NCBI GenBank assembly: GCA_937952245.1
Contig: CALFYS010000080.1
Span: forward strand, 1-11,493
From: an uncultured Alphaproteobacteria bacterium
GTDB lineage: Bacteria; Pseudomonadota; Alphaproteobacteria; Puniceispirillales; UBA1172
Length of the DNA: 11,493 bases
Reading direction: 5' to 3'
Shown: piece by piece, positions 6,726 through 11,493 of the stretch
Numbering within the stretch: position 1 is the stretch's first letter
Layout of the letters: the number at the start of each line of letters is the position of its first letter
Position numbers and translations under genes: made by a program
The notes under the pieces: generated by a model
The model's input: the letters and a program-made list of their open reading frames with translations, nothing else
The model's database searches: none
What the model was told of the DNA's origin: nothing

Positions 6726-7486
6726 TATTTCGATTCTTTCACATCAAGATTTTTAGGGCTGCGCCGGATCAACCACATGACCCCCAGAATATCACTAATG
6801 CCCACCATCAGTCGATCAAGGGTTTTGTATTTTGAAATGCCAGTGGTGCGGGCGGCGTGGCCAACAGGACAGGCCAAAACCTTAACCCCATCGCGCCTTG
6901 CTAATGGCGCCATAAACCGGTGCATATGATCAAAATACGGCAGGCGCAGGTAGATTTCACGGTCAAAAACTTTTGTCGCGCAACCTGTATCAGGGTGGTC
7001 ATCGCGCAACATCCAGCGCCTGATTTTCCGCGCCGCGATGGAAGCGTATCGTTTTGAGGCCCCGTCTTGACGATTGACGCGATAGCCCGCCGCCATCACC
7101 AAACCCGGGCGATTGGCATGAACATCTTGTTCCAACCTGACCAAATCTTCGGGCAGGTTTTGACCATCGCCATCAAGCGTGCCAATCAACGGTGCTTTCG
7201 CCGCTAAAATCCCACTGCGCAAGGCCGCGCTTTGCCCGCTTCGCTTGGAATGCGTCAAGACACGAAGTTGCGGGGTGGTCTTTTGCAGGGCTGATAATTC
7301 TTCGGCGGTGGCATCGGTGCTGGCATCATTGACGTAAATAATTTCAATATCACGGCCGTTGAACGCGTCCAGAATAGCCGTGATCAATGGGGTAATATTG
7401 CCGGATTCATTCATCACAGGCACGACAATGCTGATTTCAGGTGCTGATGATGGTGATGATGCGCGTGATGCCGAAGTTTTGGCCAT
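6725..7486 (-). CDS. GT2 polyprenyl-phosphate sugar synthase (DPM1/ArnC-like)
   Basis: This 253-residue family 2 glycosyltransferase (GT-A fold) probably moves a nucleotide-activated sugar onto undecaprenyl or another polyprenyl phosphate at the cytoplasmic face of the inner membrane. After a Ser/Ala-rich N-terminus, ISIVVPVMNESGNI (18-31) opens the fold and YVNDASTDAT (51-60) holds the nucleotide-binding Asp54. GQSAALRSGI (84-93) follows, and TLDGDGQNLPEDL (103-115) holds the DxD metal site Asp105/Asp107 and the Q-x-P-E motif. DTGCATKVFDRE (166-177) matches the DPM-type D-TGC-x-x-K motif. HAARTTGISKYKTLDR (210-225) is the usual C-terminal RxxGxSKY segment. Only one amphipathic or hydrophobic stretch follows (about 226-240); the two C-terminal TM helices of E. 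coli ArnC are missing. The start at ATG 7486 has a weak AAGAG 8-9 nt upstream. The sugar cannot be named from sequence. Confidence 0.9.
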   Translation of the reverse strand: MAKTSASRASSPSSAPEISIVVPVMNESGNITPLITAILDAFNGRDIEIIYVNDASTDATAEELSALQKTTPQLRVLTHSKRSGQSAALRSGILAAKAPLIGTLDGDGQNLPEDLVRLEQDVHANRPGLVMAAGYRVNRQDGASKRYASIAARKIRRWMLRDDHPDTGCATKVFDREIYLRLPYFDHMHRFMAPLARRDGVKVLACPVGHAARTTGISKYKTLDRLMVGISDILGVMWLIRRSPKNLDVKESK

Positions 7487-7537
7487 TAAACTGCTCTTAA
7501 TAATCTTTCTTTGTCATACTCAACCGCTGGTCCGGCG

Positions 7538-9367
7538 TCAATTGTTCGTATGATTTTGATCCTTGGCGGGTTCAGCCGAAGATGGGTCCTGGCTGGTGCG
7601 ATAAAGATCAATACTGACATTCTGGCCACGGGAGATATTATATCCTTTAACCGTCGTGATGACATCAAGTTTTAACCCGATTGTTGCCGCGGTTTTCAGG
7701 AAATCATCTTGGGCGCGGCTTTCCACCAAAGCCAACCCACCCTCAGCTTCCGCCAAGGCCAAGGCCGCGTCAACAGGGGGGAATAACAATGTATCCGTGC
7801 CTTGGATAAAGACCAAGGATGGTTCATGGTACCCCGCCGCGATGACCACTTCAGGGGCAGGATCAAGGGCGGTGATTTCAGCATGAAGCCTTGGCGATAC
7901 CCTGATTTTTTCAAGCGACGGCATCACCCCGCCCATCAAGGCCATATGAAACCCGATGGCGGCGGTGATCATAATGGCGATGGCGCGCATTGACCCGCCG
8001 CGTTGCCACCAGAGCGCGGCTAAGCTGACAAGTATGCTGGCAAAAAGCGCGACCCCTGCCATGACGCGGCTGCCTTGAGCAAAACTGGCGGCATAAAGCA
8101 CGACAATCCCCAAGATTGGGCCAATCGCCATAAAGAGATATTCCCATGCCAGCACCACGCTTCGGGGCAGGCTGACCGACCGCAAGAAGACCAAGGCCTT
8201 GGATGCAAATTCCGCCAATCCATTCTTCTGGCCATCTTTGGGTTTGTTTGTTTCTGGGGGTGTGGGTTTGGCTTTTGCTGGCGGCAATAAGGCCATCGCG
8301 CCAAGGCTGCTGACAATCGCCAATGCCGCGAAAACAGGCAGGTTATAATGCGGCAGTTTCGTGGGGGTTAATTCAAGCACCACCCAAAACGGCACAATCC
8401 AGCCTAGGCAAAATAAGATATTGGGATCACGCCATTGCTGGCGAATGGCGGTGATGCCGCGGGCTAAAAACAGGCTGCCCGGCCAAAAGGTGATGACCAC
8501 CAACATCAGATATGTCAGCGGCGGCGCGCCATGGGATTCTTGGCCTGATTGCAATTTATTCACCAAATCCCCTTTAATGGCGATGTTCAGAAACGCCCCA
8601 TCGGTGGCGCTGGTGACCATCAAGACCCATGGCATCACAAGGCTGGTCAGAATGACAATCCCCAACACAGGCCGCAAGGGTTTGAAAATATCCAGCCGCC
8701 GTTCAACAATCAGGATCGTTAGCCCTGTCAGAAACGCGATCAATGGCGCGATGGGGCCTTTGACCAAAATCGCCAGCGCCATCACCCCCCAGAACATGAC
8801 GGCATATTTGCCCGAAACATATGCCCCTGTTCGGGCGATATTGAGTATCCGCCAAAGGATGCCTTGCTGGATGATAATCAGGGCGGTCAGCATGGCATCT
8901 GTTTTGGCCAAATGGCTTTCCACCACCATCACCAAACTGCTGGCCAGCAATAACCCTGCTAAGATCGCTTGGAAAGGCGGCAGGAAAAATGACGCTAAAA
9001 CCGTAATCCCCGCCGCCGCCAATAACGCGCCGATAAAACTGGGCAGACGATAAGACGCGATTGTATCGCTACCGAAAATAGACGCGGCGGCTGATTGCAT
9101 CCAATAAATGCCAACTGGCTTTTTTGCTCTTAAGTCTTGCTGAAACCGTGGGGTGATGTAATCGCCGCTATTGATCATTTGTTTGCTGGATTGCGCAAAT
9201 CGCGCTTCATCACGATCCATCGGCGCGATGCTTGTTTGGCCAGGCAAAAAGCACAAAAGCCCCGCCATCAGCACAACGAAAACCGCCACCATCAGCGGAC
9301 CACGGCGCGGCGTGGAGCCTTGGAGGGGCTGTTCCGTTAAATCATCAGGTTCAAGCAATCGGCGCAT
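7538..9367 (-). CDS. GT83 ArnT/PMT-like phospholipid-carrier-dependent glycosyltransferase
   Basis: This 609-residue integral membrane enzyme of the ArnT/PMT superfamily (GT-C fold) transfers a sugar from a polyprenyl phosphate to a periplasmic acceptor, often lipid A. After TM1 (about 25-41), the first periplasmic loop has PMDRDEARFAQ (49-59) with Asp51, Asp53 and Glu54 as the likely catalytic/metal acids. KKPVGIYWMQSA (82-93) matches the KPP-x-x-YW motif. Further family marks are SHLAKTDAML (151-160), LVKGPIAPLI (201-210), GAPPLTYL (280-287) and TPTKLPHYNLP (334-344). A Lys/Pro-rich loop (about 362-385) splits the TM set. A soluble, probably periplasmic domain lies at about 490-590. It is longer than E. 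coli ArnT (550). The start at ATG 9367 has no clear Shine-Dalgarno, and an in-frame TGA 9 nt upstream of the ATG excludes an earlier start. It is followed by the GT2 gene after 51 nt. Confidence 0.9.
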   Translation of the reverse strand: MRRLLEPDDLTEQPLQGSTPRRGPLMVAVFVVLMAGLLCFLPGQTSIAPMDRDEARFAQSSKQMINSGDYITPRFQQDLRAKKPVGIYWMQSAAASIFGSDTIASYRLPSFIGALLAAAGITVLASFFLPPFQAILAGLLLASSLVMVVESHLAKTDAMLTALIIIQQGILWRILNIARTGAYVSGKYAVMFWGVMALAILVKGPIAPLIAFLTGLTILIVERRLDIFKPLRPVLGIVILTSLVMPWVLMVTSATDGAFLNIAIKGDLVNKLQSGQESHGAPPLTYLMLVVITFWPGSLFLARGITAIRQQWRDPNILFCLGWIVPFWVVLELTPTKLPHYNLPVFAALAIVSSLGAMALLPPAKAKPTPPETNKPKDGQKNGLAEFASKALVFLRSVSLPRSVVLAWEYLFMAIGPILGIVVLYAASFAQGSRVMAGVALFASILVSLAALWWQRGGSMRAIAIMITAAIGFHMALMGGVMPSLEKIRVSPRLHAEITALDPAPEVVIAAGYHEPSLVFIQGTDTLLFPPVDAALALAEAEGGLALVESRAQDDFLKTAATIGLKLDVITTVKGYNISRGQNVSIDLYRTSQDPSSAEPAKDQNHTNN

Positions 9368-9375
9368 TTTTTTAA

Positions 9376-9418
9376 TTCATTACTGGCTTTAAATTCATAA
9401 CTGGTCATTCATTATTGG
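9376..9418. repeat. three 11-bp direct repeats upstream of the glycosylation cassette
   Basis: Plus-strand copies are TTCATTACTGG (9376-9386), TTCATAACTGG (9394-9404) and TTCATTATTGG (9408-9418), matching at nine of eleven positions throughout. Start-to-start spacing is 18 and 14 nt. They lie 9 to 51 nt upstream of the ArnT-like start codon, inside the 132-nt gap shared with the divergent MATE gene. This could be an operator or a leader element. Chance is possible because the spacer is AT-rich. Confidence 0.5.
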
Positions 9419-9499
9419 CGTTATCGGCATAATGAGCAAAAACATCATAACAGCAGTTACAACACTGGACATCACTAGTCATTAAGATAAACATGACTT

Positions 9500-10855
9500 A
9501 TGGAAGTTTCATCAGAAATCGGCAGATTATTTTCACCTGAACGAAAAGCGGTGCGGCGGCAAGTCTGGCGCATGGCTTTGCCCGTGATGCTGGCCAATAT
9601 CACCATTCCTTTGGTGGGGCTGGTGGATACGGCTGTCATGGGGCATTTCGACAGCCCTCATTACATCGGCGCGGTGGCCATGGGCAGTTTCATGTTCAGC
9701 CTGATGACCATCGCTTTTGGGTTCCAACGCATGGCCGTCACCGGATTGATCGCCCAAGCCAAGGGCGCGGGTGATATTGAACAGATTTTCCTGACCCTTT
9801 ATCGCGCGGTCATGGTGGCCTTGGCCCTGGGGGTTGGCATTATGGTGATGGCCATCCCTGTGTTGGTCATCGCCCCGTTGGTGCTGGCCGCCAGCCCTGA
9901 TGTGCTGGATGGCATGACGGTTTACCTCAGCATCATTGTGTTCGCGGGGCCAGCGATTTGCCTCAATATGGTGGGGCTTGGGTTTTTATTTGGGTTGCAG
10001 AATATCCGCGGCTGTATGATTCAAATGATCAGCGTCAATCTGGTGAATATCATCGCCAATCTGATCTTTGTTTTTGGGCTGGGGATGAAAATTGAAGGCG
10101 TCGCGCTGGCGTCTTTATTGGCGCAATATTCAGGCGTTGTGGTGACGTTTATGTTGATCCGTCATGCCAGCCGCCCGTTGGGGGCTTTTCCAAAATTCCA
10201 ATGGGCTCGGGTTCGAAACACCAGCGCCTTGATGGGCTATGCGGTTCTGGCACGGGATTTAACCATCCGTACGGTTTGTATTTTATTATCGGAAGTTATT
10301 GTCTTAAACCTCGCCGCGGGGATGAGCGATGCCGCCCTTGCCGCTTCGCAAGTGGGGTTTGTGATCTTTGGGCTGGTGGCCTATAGCCTTGATGGATTTG
10401 CCCATGCGGTGGAAGCCTTGGTGGGGAATGCCATTGGCGGGAAAAAACTGCTCGAACTGCGCCGCGCTGTTGCTGAAAGCACGATTTTGGCCGCGATAAC
10501 AGCGCTTCTGATGGGGGCGGTGTTGTGGCTGTTGGGCGGGGCGTTCATCCGCTTGATCACCAGCATCCCCGAGGTGTTAATCCTCACCGAAGAGATTATG
10601 ATTTGGCTAATTATCATGCCCATTGTTTCGGTCTGGGCATTTATGATGGATGGCATTTTTGTCGGCGCCACGAAAGCCAAATTGATGCGGGATGCCATGC
10701 TGTTGTCGATGGCGGTGTTCCTGCCGCTTGTTTATTTAGGCAAGATATGGGGCGGGCTTGATGGCATTTGGCTGGCGTTTAATATTCTCTTGGGCTTGCG
10801 CGGCTTGACCCTATGGTTAAAAATGCCTGAAATTGAAAAACAAGCTCAACCTTAA
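9500..10855 (+). CDS. MATE family efflux transporter, DinF-like
   Basis: This 451-residue inner-membrane antiporter of the MATE/MOP superfamily uses a proton or sodium gradient to export cationic or other small molecules; the substrate cannot be predicted. About twelve hydrophobic helices are visible in two homologous halves. The first half opens with MALPVMLANITIPLVGLVDT (25-44), the DinF-type signature with the Asp43 that is important in this group. It continues with GFGFQRMAVTG-like text (73-82) and AQAKGAGD (85-92). The second half contains LDGFAHAVEALVGNAIGGK (297-315) and WAFMMDGIFVGATKAKLMRD (379-398), both typical of DinF members. Length is normal. An in-frame TGA at 9494-9496 fixes ATG 9500 as the earliest start, but its Shine-Dalgarno is weak. 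It is divergent from the ArnT-like gene. The aminopeptidase gene follows after 30 nt and is probably co-transcribed. Confidence 0.93.
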   Translation: MEVSSEIGRLFSPERKAVRRQVWRMALPVMLANITIPLVGLVDTAVMGHFDSPHYIGAVAMGSFMFSLMTIAFGFQRMAVTGLIAQAKGAGDIEQIFLTLYRAVMVALALGVGIMVMAIPVLVIAPLVLAASPDVLDGMTVYLSIIVFAGPAICLNMVGLGFLFGLQNIRGCMIQMISVNLVNIIANLIFVFGLGMKIEGVALASLLAQYSGVVVTFMLIRHASRPLGAFPKFQWARVRNTSALMGYAVLARDLTIRTVCILLSEVIVLNLAAGMSDAALAASQVGFVIFGLVAYSLDGFAHAVEALVGNAIGGKKLLELRRAVAESTILAAITALLMGAVLWLLGGAFIRLITSIPEVLILTEEIMIWLIIMPIVSVWAFMMDGIFVGATKAKLMRDAMLLSMAVFLPLVYLGKIWGGLDGIWLAFNILLGLRGLTLWLKMPEIEKQAQP

Positions 10856-10885
10856 CTGTTCCGATGTATCAATAAAGGATTTGTC

Positions 10886-11493
10886 ATGCCCTTGATCGCC
10901 CAACACGATGCCCCCCGCCCCTTGCACGTTATGACGTCTGATGATCTGGCGGATTGGCAGAAAACAGCATCTCCTATGCTGAACAATTGGATCGCCCAAC
11001 ATGGGTTTACGGCGCAAAAAAACACATCCTTGGTCTTGCCGTCACCGGAAGGGGAGATTGCTGGCGCGATTATCGGGCAGGGCAACAAAAAGGGCGGTAC
11101 GAATGATTACGCCAGCGGTGCCATGGCCGCCCGCTTGCCGCAAGGGGTCTATCAGTTGGATGGCGCAACGCCAGAACAATTGGCCTTAGGCTTTGCCCTT
11201 GATCAATATCAATATGATCGGTTCAAGCCGTCATCCTCTAAACCAATCGCGGATTTATTAATCGCTGACCCCGCCCAGCATAAACGCCTCAGCGCGATTG
11301 TAAGCGGGGTTACCCTGACCCGTGATTTGATCAATGCCCCTGCTAATTATCTGACCCCCCAAGGCTTGGAAGATGAAGCCCGGGCTTTGGCGGAACGGCA
11401 TGGGGCGGACATCACGGTGACGATTGGTGATGACTTGGCGAAAAATTATCCGGCCATTCATACCGTGGGGCGTGCCGCCGAAATCCCCCCACG
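10886..11493 (+). CDS. leucyl aminopeptidase family M17 (PepA-like), 3' end outside the window
   Basis: The frame stays open to the window edge, giving the first 202 residues of a protein that is about 450-500 residues long in this family. M17 enzymes are cytosolic di-zinc or manganese exopeptidases that remove N-terminal residues from peptides. The visible part is the N-terminal regulatory/oligomerisation domain plus the linker. LALGFALDQYQYDRFK (99-114) corresponds to the family's G-x-x-L-x-x-Y-x-F-x-x-Y segment. TLTRDLINAPANYLTPQGLE (143-162) is the strongly conserved R-DL-N-P-x-N motif, and YPAIHTVGRAA (188-198) is the typical G-x-G-R entry to the catalytic domain. The metal-binding Lys/Asp/Glu residues lie beyond the edge, so activity cannot be judged. 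AAAGGA at 10874-10879 lies 6 nt before ATG 10886. It follows the MATE gene at 30 nt. Confidence 0.9.
   Translation, partial: MPLIAQHDAPRPLHVMTSDDLADWQKTASPMLNNWIAQHGFTAQKNTSLVLPSPEGEIAGAIIGQGNKKGGTNDYASGAMAARLPQGVYQLDGATPEQLALGFALDQYQYDRFKPSSSKPIADLLIADPAQHKRLSAIVSGVTLTRDLINAPANYLTPQGLEDEARALAERHGADITVTIGDDLAKNYPAIHTVGRAAEIPP

Noticed and set aside
7494..7517. Small ORF MTKKDY on the minus strand between the ArnT-like and GT2 genes.
   Set aside because: It has six codons, no clear ribosome binding site and no reason to expect conservation. It was treated as chance in a 51-nt AT-rich gap.
8361..9053. A 230-codon open frame on the plus strand opposite the ArnT-like gene.
   Set aside because: It is antisense to a well-supported membrane enzyme with all its family motifs. 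The antisense product has no recognisable domain and a composition typical of a shadow frame.
9457..9488. Possible promoter for the MATE gene (TTACAA ... TAAGAT).
   Set aside because: The 20-nt spacer is too long and the -35 matches poorly. No better pair was found in 9419-9499, so no promoter was called.
10381..10698. A 105-codon open frame on the minus strand inside the MATE gene, and similar antisense frames elsewhere.
   Set aside because: They lie wholly within genes with clear family motifs, have no promoter or ribosome binding site that I can see, and encode no recognisable protein.

Overview
The window looks like a chromosomal segment of an alphaproteobacterium. It holds ten protein genes and one tRNA, about 93% coding, with no insertion sequences, prophage genes or CRISPR array. 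The main taxonomic clue is gene order. hemC, hemD, a mitofilin-like (Mic60-type) gene and hemY lie divergent from tsaD-gpsA, a layout I know from alphaproteobacteria. GANTC, the CcrM methylation site of that class, is strongly depleted. GC is moderate (roughly 50-55% by eye), so a marine SAR116- or Rhodospirillales-like lineage is possible, but I cannot fix the genus.

Left block (minus strand, 4094 to 2): hemC and hemD make hydroxymethylbilane and then uroporphyrinogen III. They are followed by a short membrane-anchored coiled-coil protein related to Mic60/mitofilin, and by hemY, a two-TM tetratricopeptide protein with a C-terminal zinc ribbon. Spacings are tight (19 nt, 35 nt, and a stop/start overlap), as in an operon. 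A tRNA-Thr(CGT) gene lies 94 nt beyond hemY, behind a possible weak terminator.

Centre (plus strand, 4181 to 6313): a good -10 box and Shine-Dalgarno sequence precede tsaD (tRNA t6A modification). gpsA (sn-glycerol-3-phosphate synthesis for phospholipids) follows 9 nt later. The hemC-tsaD intergenic region is divergent and compact (119 nt).

Right-centre (minus strand, 9367 to 6342): a three-gene envelope glycosylation cassette. A GT83/ArnT-like integral membrane glycosyltransferase is followed by a DPM1/ArnC-like GT2 polyprenyl-phosphate sugar synthase and a stand-alone LAB_N protein. The last two are joined by a TAATG overlap. The cassette plausibly makes a lipid-linked sugar in the cytoplasm, moves it across the inner membrane and transfers it to a periplasmic acceptor such as lipid A. 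The LAB_N protein resembles half-SWEET/PQ-loop proteins and is a candidate for the translocation step. This is the best lead in the window, and it is an inference. Upstream of the cassette are three near-identical 11-bp direct repeats, each carrying an ATG that opens a tiny ORF.

Right end (plus strand, 9500 to 11493): a DinF-type MATE exporter and, 30 nt later, the N-terminal part of an M17 leucyl aminopeptidase that runs off the edge. No intergenic gap exceeds 300 nt; the longest, 9368-9499, is 132 nt.
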